DNA from: Deltaproteobacteria bacterium YD0425bin51
GTDB taxonomy: Bacteria; Desulfobacterota; Desulfobacteria; Desulfobacterales; YD0425bin51
NCBI GenBank assembly: GCA_002753225.1
Contig: PDZS01000005.1
Span: 62,001-126,000, forward strand
Length of the DNA: 64,000 nt
Direction: 5' to 3'
Below are positions 16,201 to 25,703 of this stretch, one piece after another (the first letter of the stretch is position 1; each line of letters opens with the position of its first letter). Below the pieces are notes generated by a model, which was not told where the DNA came from, ran no database searches, and saw only the letters and a program-made list of their open reading frames with translations. A program made the position numbers and the translations under genes.

Positions 16201-18494
16201 GTTATGCACGGCCAGTAATTCCTCTCCTTATAGCATTTATTTTTGGCATTGCTTCAGGCAATATTTCCCCTGGTTATCAAATATATTCGTTTGCAGTTAT
16301 TCTTATTTCTTCAGGATATCTGTTTTTTCTTTTTAAAAACAATCAAAATGGAATTTCATCTCCAATAATTTTGTTTTTTTCATTAGGTTATTTAGCCATA
16401 CAGCCATGGGTATCAGAAGTATTTCCTTCTAATCATGTAGTTAATTTTGCAGGAGAAAAAGAACAAACTATTATAGGGATTATAGAAAGTTATAATAGAA
16501 GCAGGTTTGTTGTTAAAGTTGAAAAGATAAATAGTATTTCTGTTACAGGAAAAATGCAGATAACTGTAAATGAAATGAAATTTTTTGAGGGGGATAGAGT
16601 TCTTTTTTCTGGTAAAATAAAAAAAATAAAAAATTTTAGAAATCCCGGCGGATTTGATTATGTAAAATATATGGCATTCAAAAACATAAGGGTTTCTGCT
16701 TATGTTTCAAATAAAAAAATAAAATTGATAGAAAAGAATAATAGATCTTTCTCTTATAGGAATTTTATGGATGGAATAGGAAATGGGGATGCTGAAAATA
16801 TTTTTAAGTCACTTATAATAGGAGATACAAGTTGTGTATCAACGGATTTATGGAATAAATTTAATAAAACAGGAATATCTCATATACTTTCAATATCAGG
16901 TTTTCATATCAGCATTGTTGCCGGCACTTTTTTTCTTTTTTTAAAATTTATTTTTGAAAGGATTGATTACTTTCTTTGGAATGCACTGGTAAAAAAAGCC
17001 TGCGCTTTAATAGCTATTATTCCTGTATGGATATATATATTTCTGTCAGGAATGTCAGATCCAAGCATCAGATCTGGAATAATGATAACAATATTTTTAA
17101 TTGGTCTTCTTCTTGAAAAAGACCATGAGCCAATAAACACTTTAGCTTTTGCTGCAATAATAATTCTTATAACATATCCACCTTCTTTATTTTCAATATC
17201 TTTTCAATTATCTTTTGCTGCTGTATTTTCAATTTTATTGTTACCTTATAAACAAAAAGGGATTTTAATTTCATCCCTGCTTATTACCTTATCTGTAACA
17301 ATAGGAACACTTCCTATAATTATGCTTTATTTTAATCAGATATCTTTTATAAGTTTTATATCCAATTTAATTATAGCGCCAATAATTGGTTTTACAGTTA
17401 TACCAATGGGGCTTATCTCATTATTTTTATATCCTGTCAGCCTTACTTTATCAGGATTATTTATAAAAATGAGCATAGTAATTCTGAACATTGGAATTTA
17501 TTTTGTTGATGCTTTTGCAAATATTCCTTTTGCATATATAACAACAATTACTCCATCATATATTGAAATCTTTTTATATTATGCTTTTATTCTGGCAGTT
17601 TTCAAATGTAAAACAAGGCGATTCATTGTTATAGGAGTTATTCTTTTAATATTTACTTGTGATGTAAGTTACTGGTGTTATAATAGGTTTTATAATAAAA
17701 ATCTTAAAATAACTTTTATTGATGTCGGTCAGGGGAATGCGGCTCTTTTGGAATTTCCAGAAGGATATACCATGCTCATCGATGGAGGAGGCTTTTATGA
17801 TAACTCTATATTTGATGTTGGTGCAAATATCGTAGCAAAATTTTTGTGGCAGAAAAAAATTCAAACCATTGATACAATAATACTTACTCATGCAAACAGC
17901 GATCATTTAAATGGTCTTTTTTATATTGCAGAAAATTTTAATGTGAAAAACTTCTGGTCAAATGGTGAAGGGGAAAAGCAGTATGACTTATTTGTTGATA
18001 TTATTAAGAAAAAAGGGATTTATCATCCAAATTATAAAGAGCTTCCAAGGGAACATATAATAAATGGAGTAAAAATAGAAATTTTGTACCCTTCTAAAGA
18101 TTTTATAGAAAAAAAACAAGTTGAAAAATGGAGAGATATAAATAATAATTCACTAGTAACAAAAATTTCCTTTGGCTCTACTTCATTTTTATTTCCCGGA
18201 GATATTACTGAAAAAGCAGAAGAAGAAATAGTAAATCTGCAGGATAATAATTTGAAAAGTACAGTACTTATCGCTCCTCATCATGGAAGTAAAACATCAA
18301 GCACAGAATTTTTTCTAAATTATGTTCAGCCTCAAATTGTAATTATATCTTTGGGATATCAAAATTATTTTAAGTTTCCTCATGCTTCTGTAATAGGGCT
18401 TTATAACAAAAGAGATTATAAAATATTACGTACTGATCTTTATGGGGCAATAGAGTTTACAGTGAATGAGAAAGGGGTTACTTATGTTTTCTAA
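16197..18494 (+). CDS. comEC: ComEC/Rec2-type DNA uptake channel protein
   Basis: The 765-residue protein has the three ComEC parts. First is an N-terminal soluble (DUF4131-like) domain after two membrane helices. A multi-helix Competence domain follows, with KTGISHILSISGFHISIV near residue 230. Last is a C-terminal metallo-beta-lactamase-like domain: FIDVGQGNAALLE, LIDGGG, THANSDHLNGL, APHHGSKTSS. In transformable bacteria ComEC carries single-stranded DNA across the inner membrane. The TTG start overlaps the stop of the small upstream gene, which suggests coupling. Other competence genes are not in the window. Confidence 0.92.
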   Translation: MSYARPVIPLLIAFIFGIASGNISPGYQIYSFAVILISSGYLFFLFKNNQNGISSPIILFFSLGYLAIQPWVSEVFPSNHVVNFAGEKEQTIIGIIESYNRSRFVVKVEKINSISVTGKMQITVNEMKFFEGDRVLFSGKIKKIKNFRNPGGFDYVKYMAFKNIRVSAYVSNKKIKLIEKNNRSFSYRNFMDGIGNGDAENIFKSLIIGDTSCVSTDLWNKFNKTGISHILSISGFHISIVAGTFFLFLKFIFERIDYFLWNALVKKACALIAIIPVWIYIFLSGMSDPSIRSGIMITIFLIGLLLEKDHEPINTLAFAAIIILITYPPSLFSISFQLSFAAVFSILLLPYKQKGILISSLLITLSVTIGTLPIIMLYFNQISFISFISNLIIAPIIGFTVIPMGLISLFLYPVSLTLSGLFIKMSIVILNIGIYFVDAFANIPFAYITTITPSYIEIFLYYAFILAVFKCKTRRFIVIGVILLIFTCDVSYWCYNRFYNKNLKITFIDVGQGNAALLEFPEGYTMLIDGGGFYDNSIFDVGANIVAKFLWQKKIQTIDTIILTHANSDHLNGLFYIAENFNVKNFWSNGEGEKQYDLFVDIIKKKGIYHPNYKELPREHIINGVKIEILYPSKDFIEKKQVEKWRDINNNSLVTKISFGSTSFLFPGDITEKAEEEIVNLQDNNLKSTVLIAPHHGSKTSSTEFFLNYVQPQIVIISLGYQNYFKFPHASVIGLYNKRDYKILRTDLYGAIEFTVNEKGVTYVF

Positions 18495-20679
18495 AGTAGG
18501 TACAAAAATTATTTTAGCATCTGTCATCCTGTTTATTTTAATAACTGGCTTGATAATAATATTTATTAACCAACAAATGCGCGCCCAGGCACTAATTGAA
18601 GCTAAAGCAAAGTCAATTATAATGCTTGATATTAATCTTTCAATTCACAAATACTTTTCTAAACAGCTTAAGCCTAAACTATTTAATTTGATTAAGCCAA
18701 TTGTTCCAGATTCTTATTTCGATCCTATATGTATGTCGTCAACATATGCTGTAAGAGAGATTAATAAATATTTTTATGATGCCAATAAAAGTTCTTACTA
18801 TTATAAAGAAGCAGCAATTAATGCCCGCAGTCCAGAAAATGAAGCAGATGACTTTGAAAAAGACTTTTTAAAAGAGTTAAATTTAAGGCCTAAGTTAGTT
18901 GAAGAATCTAAAATACGAATTATAAATGGAAAGCCATATTTTGTAGTTATTAAGCGGGGAGAGATAATGGAAGCCTCTTGTCTTCGATGTCATGGGGACC
19001 CTAAAAATGCTCCAGAGGATTTAATAAAATATTATGGACCAACCCGAAGCTTTAACCGTAAAATAAATGAAGTTGTTCATGCTATTTCAATCCGCATTCC
19101 TCTTTCAGAAGCTTATGGGAATGCAAATGCTTTTTCTTTTAAGCTTTCAGTTATTTTGATAACACTTATTTCGATTTTTTTAGGGATTTTATTTTGGCTA
19201 AATAAAAGATTTTTGTTAACACCCCTCAAAATTAGTGAGCACAGATATCGCGCTATGTTTGAAAATATGAATGATTGTGTCGCTGTTTATAAAGCTATTA
19301 ATAATGGGAAAGATTTTGTATTTGTAGATTTTAATAGTTCTGCTGAACGAATTGATAAAACAAAAAGAGCAGAGCTTATTGGCAAAGAAGTTAGAGAAGT
19401 GTTCCCTGGAATAGAAGAATTTGGGCTTTTGAAAATATTTGAGCGAGTTTATATGACTGGAATTTCAGAACATCATCCAATAAGAATATATAAAGACAAA
19501 AGGATTTTTGGCTGGCGAGAAAATTTTGTTTATAAGCTGTCATCTAGTGAAATTGTAGCAATTTATAGGGATGTTACTGAGCAAAAGCGGTTTGAGGAAA
19601 AACTTATAAAAAGCGAGTTAAAGCTTAGAACAATTATGGAATCAATGAATGATCCTGTTTATATCTCTTCTTCTGATTATGAAATTACTTATGCAAATCC
19701 TGCTATGGTTAAAAGAGTTGGAAAAAGTTGTATAGGTGAAAAATGCTATAAAAATCTTCATGATCTTGATGAACAATGTCCGTGGTGTAAATATGAAAGA
19801 GTTAAAAGTGGGGTATCAACTGATGTAGAGATATGCAGTCCAAAGGACGGAAGGTGTTATTATGTAGCTAGCTGTCCAATTAATAATGAAAACGGTACTG
19901 TATCCATTTTATCTATTTTAAGAGATATAACAAAAATTAAAAAAATAGAAGAAGAGCTTTTAAAAGCAAAAAGTTTAGAATCTTCTGCTATTCTCATAGG
20001 AGGAATGGCGCATGATTTCAATAATCTCTTATCTATAATTTTAGGATATTTCTCTCTTGCTAAAGAGATGGATGCAAAAGAAATTACACATCTGTTAAAT
20101 GAAGCTGAAAAAGCAGTCCTAAAAGCAAAAGATTTAATCTATCAATTAATATTAATTGATCAACAAGATCAAGGAGTTAAAAAGACAGGATGTATAGCAG
20201 ATTTAATAAAAAATGTTGCAGAAAATACATTGAAAAAAAAATCTGTAACATACAAAATAAATGTTGATGAAAATCTATGGTTAATTGATTATAATGAATC
20301 TAATATGAAAAGAGCTATAAAAAATGTTTTAACTAATGCTGAAGAATCAATGCAACATTCTGGGGAAATATCGATTTTTGCAGAAAATATAAGCAGGATA
20401 AAAGAAGAAAGGCCTGAAATATTGTCAGAAAATGAGGACTATATAAAGATAACCATATGTGACGAAGGTGTAGGCATTGAAAAAGCATATCTTCTCAAAA
20501 TATTTGACCCATATTTTTCGACCAAGGAGCGAGGTATCCAAAAAGGAATGGGACTTGGGCTTGCAATTACACATTCTATAATAAGAAAGCATAATGGATT
20601 TATTTTCGTAGAATCTATTTCTGGGAAAGGGACTTGTATTTATATTTATCTTCCTGTTTCTAAAAAAGGAGAAATATGA
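18484..20679 (+). CDS. Sensor histidine kinase with haem-binding (DUF3365/Tll0287-like) input domain
   Basis: The 731-residue kinase starts at ATG 18484 (AAAGGGG upstream), overlapping comEC by 11 bases. Order: membrane helix (10-30), periplasmic domain with a covalent-haem motif CLRCH (166-170) in EASCLRCHGDPKNAPEDL, second helix (about 220-245), and two PAS domains (about 255-375 and 385-505). The second PAS is Cys-rich (GEKCYKNLHDLDEQCPWCKY). Then come the phospho-acceptor helix GGMAHDFNNLLSI and an ATPase domain (DEGVGIEKAY, GMGLGLAI). The haem domain suggests redox or gas sensing. No receiver is attached; the partner may be the next gene. Confidence 0.88.
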   Translation: MFSKVGTKIILASVILFILITGLIIIFINQQMRAQALIEAKAKSIIMLDINLSIHKYFSKQLKPKLFNLIKPIVPDSYFDPICMSSTYAVREINKYFYDANKSSYYYKEAAINARSPENEADDFEKDFLKELNLRPKLVEESKIRIINGKPYFVVIKRGEIMEASCLRCHGDPKNAPEDLIKYYGPTRSFNRKINEVVHAISIRIPLSEAYGNANAFSFKLSVILITLISIFLGILFWLNKRFLLTPLKISEHRYRAMFENMNDCVAVYKAINNGKDFVFVDFNSSAERIDKTKRAELIGKEVREVFPGIEEFGLLKIFERVYMTGISEHHPIRIYKDKRIFGWRENFVYKLSSSEIVAIYRDVTEQKRFEEKLIKSELKLRTIMESMNDPVYISSSDYEITYANPAMVKRVGKSCIGEKCYKNLHDLDEQCPWCKYERVKSGVSTDVEICSPKDGRCYYVASCPINNENGTVSILSILRDITKIKKIEEELLKAKSLESSAILIGGMAHDFNNLLSIILGYFSLAKEMDAKEITHLLNEAEKAVLKAKDLIYQLILIDQQDQGVKKTGCIADLIKNVAENTLKKKSVTYKINVDENLWLIDYNESNMKRAIKNVLTNAEESMQHSGEISIFAENISRIKEERPEILSENEDYIKITICDEGVGIEKAYLLKIFDPYFSTKERGIQKGMGLGLAITHSIIRKHNGFIFVESISGKGTCIYIYLPVSKKGEI

Positions 20680-23075
20680 AAAGAGCCATATTCCGAGCTT
20701 TTTGCGTATTTTTTCTTTGTATATTTATTAGCTGGGTTACTATTGATTGGTATGAAAATCAGCTTATCGAGAAAAAGCATTATGATATAGTTGATGATTT
20801 AAGCGTTCGAGCTAGTTCTTTATCAATAGCAATAAATCAGCGTTTTTCTTTACTCAAAGGTTTAAAAGTTTTCCTTGATACTATGCTTAAAATGGAAATA
20901 TCAATTGATAAAGTTTTTGAACCATTTGCAGAAGGACTGTATCAAGGATCAAGGGGAATTTGTAATTTTGTAATAGCTCCAGATGGGGTGAATAAATATA
21001 TTTACCCTAGGGGGAAAAACACATTTCCACTTTCCAGTTATAAATTTGATACTATAAAAGCAATGCAGATTGGGAAAATAGTATTAAGTGGTCCGCATGA
21101 ACATAAAGAAGGCTTATGTGCAATAGCTATACAACCCATATATTATAAAGAGAAATTTTGGGGATTAATATCTATAGATATAGATTTGCCTGTTATTTTT
21201 GAGGAATTAAAGACAAGTCATGAATCGATAGCTTTAGCCATAAGAGATAAGTCTGGTAAAATTTTTTATGGCAGCAGACATGTATTTGAAAATAATCCTG
21301 TTTTACTAGATATACCAATGCCTGACGGTACAAATTGGAAATTAGGTGCAATACCAGAAGAAGGATGGAATGCTTCTATAAGAATGAACATAATTCCTTT
21401 TTATTTTCTATGCTTTGGAATATCTATTCTTTTATCTATTCTGACTTATGCGCTAAGCTATCAGCACACTCATCTTAAAATATTATTAGATGAGCAGACA
21501 AAAGAAATCAAAGAAAGCTTGAATGCCGTGCAGCAGAGCCAAAAGCAATATGTCTCTTTATTTGAAAGCATGCAGAGCGGTTTTGTTTTATGCCAAATTA
21601 TACGCGATGAAAATAATGTTCCAATCGATTATAGTTTTATTCAGGTTAATTCTGCTTTTGAGATGCAGACTGGACTTAAAAGAGAAGATATAATTGGCAA
21701 GAGAGCGCAAGAGATTTTTCCAAATGTTGACCCTTATTGGGTTCAAATATATGGAAAAGTAGCAATGACAGGTGATCCTGCTGAATTTATCCGTTATTTT
21801 GAGGATATAAAAAAACACTTTAGTATAAAAGCATTTTGCCCTGAACTTGGCAAATTTGCAGGGATTTTGATAGATATAACAAAAGAAAAAGAAATGGAAA
21901 TTGAGCTTACTAAAAAAGAAGCTGAACGAAATAAATTTGAAAAATTGCTTAATCAAGCTCAAAAAATGGAAGCTATAGGAACTCTTGCTGGAGGTATTGC
22001 CCATGATTTTAATAATATACTCGTTCCAATTATAGGCTATACACAGCTTATAATGGCTCAAACAAAAGATAACAATGAACTGCAAATTTCCCTTAAAGAA
22101 ATATTACAAGCATCATTGAGAGCAAAAGATTTGGTGAAGCACATACTTACATTTAGCAGGCAGAGCAATGTAGAACATAATCTTATTAGTCTTCAGCAAA
22201 TTATTAATGAAGCAGTAAAATTAATAAGGTCATCACTTCCTTCAACAATCAAAATTGATTGCAAAATTGATAAAAAATGTGGTTCTGTATTAGGCAATTT
22301 GACTCAAATACATCAAATAATAATGAATTTATGTACAAACGCCTATCATGCTATGGAGGAAAAAGGTGGGCTACTTGAAGTAGTTTTAAACGAAGTAGAT
22401 GTTGATTCACAATTAAAAGACATTGAACAAGGTAGATATGCTTGTTTAACCATAAAAGACAATGGCTGTGGTATGACACATGAAGTAATGAGCAGGATTT
22501 TTGATCCTTATTTTACAACTAAAAAGCAAGGGAAAGGTACAGGACTTGGACTTGCTGTTGTTCATGGAATTGTTAAAAATCATGGAGGGAACATTGTTGC
22601 ACAAAGTGAGCCTATGAAGGGGAGTGTTTTTAAAGTGTACTTTCCAATTGCTCAAGATATTTCGAAACAAGATAAAGTAGTATTGCCACAAATTATACAT
22701 AGAGGGAAGGAACATATTTTATTAGTTGATGATGAGGAAGCTGTAGCTAAAATAGAGAAAAAGACTCTTGAATCTTTAGGTTACAGGGTAACTATAAAAA
22801 AAGATGGTATTGAAGGTTTAGAGATTTTTCAGTCATCTCCAAATGAATTTGATCTTATAATAACTGATATGACTATGCCAATAATGTGTGGCGATAAGTT
22901 TGCCCAAAAAGCCATTAAAATAAAGCCAAATATTCCTATAATACTTTGTACAGGTTATAGCGAGCTAATGGATGAAGAAAAGGCTATATCCATAGGAATT
23001 AAGGCATATGTAATGAAACCAATGATAGCGCAAGAAATTGCATTTAAAATACGTGAGGTTTTAGAATCAAAATGA
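20676..23075 (+). CDS. Hybrid sensor histidine kinase (CHASE-PAS-HisKA-HATPase-REC)
   Basis: The 799-residue kinase overlaps the previous one by four bases (ATGA). A membrane helix (4-20) and a CHASE-like periplasmic domain (about 45-235; NFVIAPDGVNKYIYP, FWGLISIDIDLP) are followed by a second helix. Then come a PAS domain (about 285-405), the acceptor helix GGIAHDFNNILVPI and the ATPase domain (DNGCGM, GTGLGLAVVHGI). The C-terminal receiver has the acidic pair DDEE, the phospho-Asp in IITDMTMP and KP near the end. The coupling suggests the two kinases act in one pathway. Confidence 0.9.
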   Translation: MKRAIFRAFCVFFLCIFISWVTIDWYENQLIEKKHYDIVDDLSVRASSLSIAINQRFSLLKGLKVFLDTMLKMEISIDKVFEPFAEGLYQGSRGICNFVIAPDGVNKYIYPRGKNTFPLSSYKFDTIKAMQIGKIVLSGPHEHKEGLCAIAIQPIYYKEKFWGLISIDIDLPVIFEELKTSHESIALAIRDKSGKIFYGSRHVFENNPVLLDIPMPDGTNWKLGAIPEEGWNASIRMNIIPFYFLCFGISILLSILTYALSYQHTHLKILLDEQTKEIKESLNAVQQSQKQYVSLFESMQSGFVLCQIIRDENNVPIDYSFIQVNSAFEMQTGLKREDIIGKRAQEIFPNVDPYWVQIYGKVAMTGDPAEFIRYFEDIKKHFSIKAFCPELGKFAGILIDITKEKEMEIELTKKEAERNKFEKLLNQAQKMEAIGTLAGGIAHDFNNILVPIIGYTQLIMAQTKDNNELQISLKEILQASLRAKDLVKHILTFSRQSNVEHNLISLQQIINEAVKLIRSSLPSTIKIDCKIDKKCGSVLGNLTQIHQIIMNLCTNAYHAMEEKGGLLEVVLNEVDVDSQLKDIEQGRYACLTIKDNGCGMTHEVMSRIFDPYFTTKKQGKGTGLGLAVVHGIVKNHGGNIVAQSEPMKGSVFKVYFPIAQDISKQDKVVLPQIIHRGKEHILLVDDEEAVAKIEKKTLESLGYRVTIKKDGIEGLEIFQSSPNEFDLIITDMTMPIMCGDKFAQKAIKIKPNIPIILCTGYSELMDEEKAISIGIKAYVMKPMIAQEIAFKIREVLESK

Positions 23076-23860
23076 ACTTAGAAGAACTTTATACTACTTA
23101 CAATAAGCGGGAATATGTACATCCTGATCCCCTTGAATTTCTTTATAATTATCCAAAGTTAGAAGATAGAGAAGTTGTTGGTTTAATTGCATCATCTTTG
23201 GCATATGGAAGGGTTTATCAGATTTTAAAAAGTGTATCTTTTGTTTTAAATAAAATGGGGGATAGCCCTTTTGATTTCATCAAAAACACTGATGACGAAT
23301 ACCTAAATCATATTTTTTGCGATTTCAAATATCGTTTTACTAAAGGTGAGCACATTGTATCACTCCTAATTTCAATAAAAGAAATAATTTTAGATTACTC
23401 AAGTCTTTATGATTGTTTTGTTTATGGTATAAATAAAAATGATGATACAATAATTAATGCATTAAAATTTTTTTCAGAAAAACTTCTAGAAAGAAATGCT
23501 CCAAAACATTTAATTCCAACACCAGCTAAAGGTAGCGCATGTAAGCGGCTCAATTTGTTTTTAAGATGGATGGTAAGATTTGATGCTGTTGACCCAGGTG
23601 GCTGGGACAACAGACTTACTCCTAAACTAATAGTTCCTCTTGATGTTCATATGCATAAAATATCAATTAAATTAGGCTTAACTTCAAGAAAACAGGCAGA
23701 CATGCGTACTGCTAAAGAAATTACTGAAGCTTTTAGGCATTTTTCGCCATCTGATCCTGTTAAATATGATTTTGCATTGACAAGACTTGGTATTAGAAAA
23801 GATATTAATGTTGAACCTTCTCTACCTTTAATTTTTTCCCCGAAAACTTATATCCTCTAA
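23072..23860 (+). CDS. TIGR02757 (DUF2400) family protein
   Basis: A conserved 262-residue protein whose biochemical role is not known to me. Family marks are the N-terminal HPDPLEFLYNY, EVVGLIASSLAYGRV, the central KGSACKRLNLFLRWMVR and the C-terminal VPLDVHMHKIS. It overlaps the kinase gene by four bases. Its 3' end overlaps the convergent helicase gene by 56 bases. The DVH and LFLRWMVR patterns hint at a relation to helix-hairpin-helix DNA glycosylases, which is an inference only. Confidence 0.82.
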   Translation: MNLEELYTTYNKREYVHPDPLEFLYNYPKLEDREVVGLIASSLAYGRVYQILKSVSFVLNKMGDSPFDFIKNTDDEYLNHIFCDFKYRFTKGEHIVSLLISIKEIILDYSSLYDCFVYGINKNDDTIINALKFFSEKLLERNAPKHLIPTPAKGSACKRLNLFLRWMVRFDAVDPGGWDNRLTPKLIVPLDVHMHKISIKLGLTSRKQADMRTAKEITEAFRHFSPSDPVKYDFALTRLGIRKDINVEPSLPLIFSPKTYIL

Positions 23861-25424
23861 GCGAGCTATATACCTCGTCAATATAACGGTTTTCAATCTC
23901 AATTTTTGATTTATTGCTGCTTATGTCAATTTGTCCAAGTTTAATACGTCTATTGCGTGTGCTTTGATTAATAAGTCCAATAAGCTGAGGAGGCCTAATT
24001 AAATCATCCTTTCCAATATTGATAAGGATGTATGAAAAACCAGATCTATTTTGTTCTTTCTCTTTCTCTTTTTTTTCTTTTTTAACAGGTAACATCTCTT
24101 TAACAGGGAGTATGTCAGGAGTATCTTTATAGTAATTTAAAAACCTATTAAATTCAAGAGCTACTAGGCGTTTAAGGATTTCTTCTCTATCAAAATTCGC
24201 AAGTTTTTTTTCAATCATGCTCATATAAGAATAGATTTTATCTTTGTCTACTTTGATTGTTGTAATACGGTCTATGAGATGCATTAATTGTTGTTCACAA
24301 ATATCTTTTCCATGAGGTATTGTTGTTTCAGTTATTTTTTGTTTGACTGATTTTTCAATCTGCTTAATTTTGTTTTTTTCCTTCATGTGTATTATTGCAA
24401 GAGAAGTCCCCTTTTTTCCAGCTCTCCCTGTGCGCCCACTCCTATGTGTGTATACTTCTAAGTCATCTGGTAGATCATAATGAATTACGTGGGTTAAATC
24501 GTTTACATCCAAACCTCTTGCTGCTATATCTGTTGCAACAAGAAGCTGAAGGCTTTTATCCCTAAATTTGCGCATTACATATTCTCTCTGTACCTGAGAC
24601 AGATCGCCATGAAGAGCTTCGGCATTATAGCCTTCCTTTATCATCTGATCTGCTACTTCTTGAGTGCTAATACGCGTACGACAGAAGATAATGCCATATA
24701 TCTTTGGGTTGAAATCTACAATCCTTTTTAAAGCCAGAAATTTATCCTTTGCTCTGACTGTGTAATATTTATGCTCAACATTTGCTGTTCCTGAATTTTT
24801 TTGACCAATTATGAATTCAACAGGATCTTTCATATAGTTTGATGCAATTTTTTCTACATCTCGTGGCATAGTTGCAGAAAATAATAGTGTTTGGGTTTTT
24901 TTAGGTATTGTATCTAAAATTGCGTCAAGGTCTTCTTTAAAACCCATGTTTAGCATTGTGTCAGCTTCATCTAATACTAGATATTTGATAGATCCAAGTT
25001 GTACAACTTTTCTATTAATTAAATCCAGAAGACGTCCAGGGGTTGCAACTATAATATGTGTACCTTTTCGCACTGATTGCATCTGCATGACAATCCCAGC
25101 TCCTCCATAAACAGGCGTAATTGAAAGTTCTGGAATATGCTCTGAATAACTCTCCATGTCACCTGTAATTTGCAAGCATAGTTCACGGGTAGGGCAAAGT
25201 ATTAAAGCTTGAATATTTTTTCCTTTTATATCTAACTTTTGTAAAATTGGTAGCCCAAATGCTGCTGTTTTTCCAGTACCTGTCTGGGCTAATCCAACAA
25301 TATCCCTTTCTGTATTTAAAATTTGCGGTATAACTTTTTCTTGAATGGGTGTGGGAATCTCAAAACCCAGACCTAAAATTGCCTTTAAAATTTTTTTGTT
25401 TAGTCCTATCTCTTTAAAATTCAA
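23805..25424 (-). CDS. deaD: DEAD-box ATP-dependent RNA helicase (DeaD/CsdA-like)
   Basis: Cytoplasmic RNA helicase, 539 residues. The motifs are complete: Q motif with PTPIQEKVIPQIL, AQTGTGKTAAF, PTRELC, DEAD, SAT and HRSGRTGRAG. The C-terminus (about 455-539) has a DbpA/CsdA-type RNA-binding fold (SGFSYILINIGKDD...LKVEKV) after a Lys/Glu-rich linker. It starts with TTG, AAGGAA 7 bases upstream. Proteins of this kind help ribosome assembly and mRNA decay, especially in the cold. It is adjacent to the tRNA/rimP-nusA region but on the other strand. Confidence 0.93.
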   Translation of the reverse strand: MNFKEIGLNKKILKAILGLGFEIPTPIQEKVIPQILNTERDIVGLAQTGTGKTAAFGLPILQKLDIKGKNIQALILCPTRELCLQITGDMESYSEHIPELSITPVYGGAGIVMQMQSVRKGTHIIVATPGRLLDLINRKVVQLGSIKYLVLDEADTMLNMGFKEDLDAILDTIPKKTQTLLFSATMPRDVEKIASNYMKDPVEFIIGQKNSGTANVEHKYYTVRAKDKFLALKRIVDFNPKIYGIIFCRTRISTQEVADQMIKEGYNAEALHGDLSQVQREYVMRKFRDKSLQLLVATDIAARGLDVNDLTHVIHYDLPDDLEVYTHRSGRTGRAGKKGTSLAIIHMKEKNKIKQIEKSVKQKITETTIPHGKDICEQQLMHLIDRITTIKVDKDKIYSYMSMIEKKLANFDREEILKRLVALEFNRFLNYYKDTPDILPVKEMLPVKKEKKEKEKEQNRSGFSYILINIGKDDLIRPPQLIGLINQSTRNRRIKLGQIDISSNKSKIEIENRYIDEVYSSLRGYKFSGKKLKVEKVQH

Positions 25425-25503
25425 ATTTCTTTCCTTTATTTAAGTAATTAAAAAAAATATATGATACCCTATATTCTTTAATAAATCCAATTCTTTTTCA
25501 CTA

Positions 25504-25532
25504 TTGACATTCAATTGTTTTTAGCATATCTT
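25504..25532 (+). promoter_or_regulatory. Sigma70-type promoter for the tRNA-Gly gene
   Basis: Perfect -35 TTGACA (25504-25509), a 17-base spacer and -10 TATCTT (25527-25532). The expected start point is about 9 bases before the tRNA. It may also feed the rimP-nusA operon if the downstream hairpin is leaky. Confidence 0.75.
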
Positions 25533-25547
25533 AATTTGCTAAACTAC

Positions 25548-25623
25548 GCGGGCATAACTCAGCTGGTAGAGTGCAAGCTTCCCAAGCTTGGAGTCGCGAG
25601 TTCGAATCTCGTTGCCCGCTCCA
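25548..25623 (+). tRNA. tRNA-Gly (anticodon CCC)
   Basis: A 76-base cloverleaf with CCA encoded at the end. Acceptor arms are GCGGGCA and TGCCCGC. The anticodon stem CAAGC/GCTTG encloses the loop TTCCCAA, giving anticodon CCC, which reads GGG. The T-loop TTCGAAT is standard. A good promoter lies upstream and a terminator hairpin downstream, so it is a single-gene unit. Confidence 0.96.
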
Positions 25624-25656
25624 TAGGTTATCCCTTTTATAAAAATAGGGAAATGG

Positions 25657-25686
25657 GAAACGGGCTTTTGCCCGTTTCTGTTTTTT
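25657..25686 (+). terminator. Rho-independent terminator after tRNA-Gly
   Basis: Perfect 9-bp stem GAAACGGGC / GCCCGTTTC with a TTTT loop, followed by TGTTTTTT. It ends the tRNA transcript 18 bases before rimP. Some read-through into the ribosome/transcription operon is possible because no other clear promoter was seen before rimP. Confidence 0.9.
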
Positions 25687-25703
25687 AAAAGAATTATTTT
25701 ATT

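Noticed and set aside
21588..22085. 165-codon minus-strand frame
   Set aside because: Antisense shadow of the hybrid kinase, Phe/Lys/Ser-rich, no family match.
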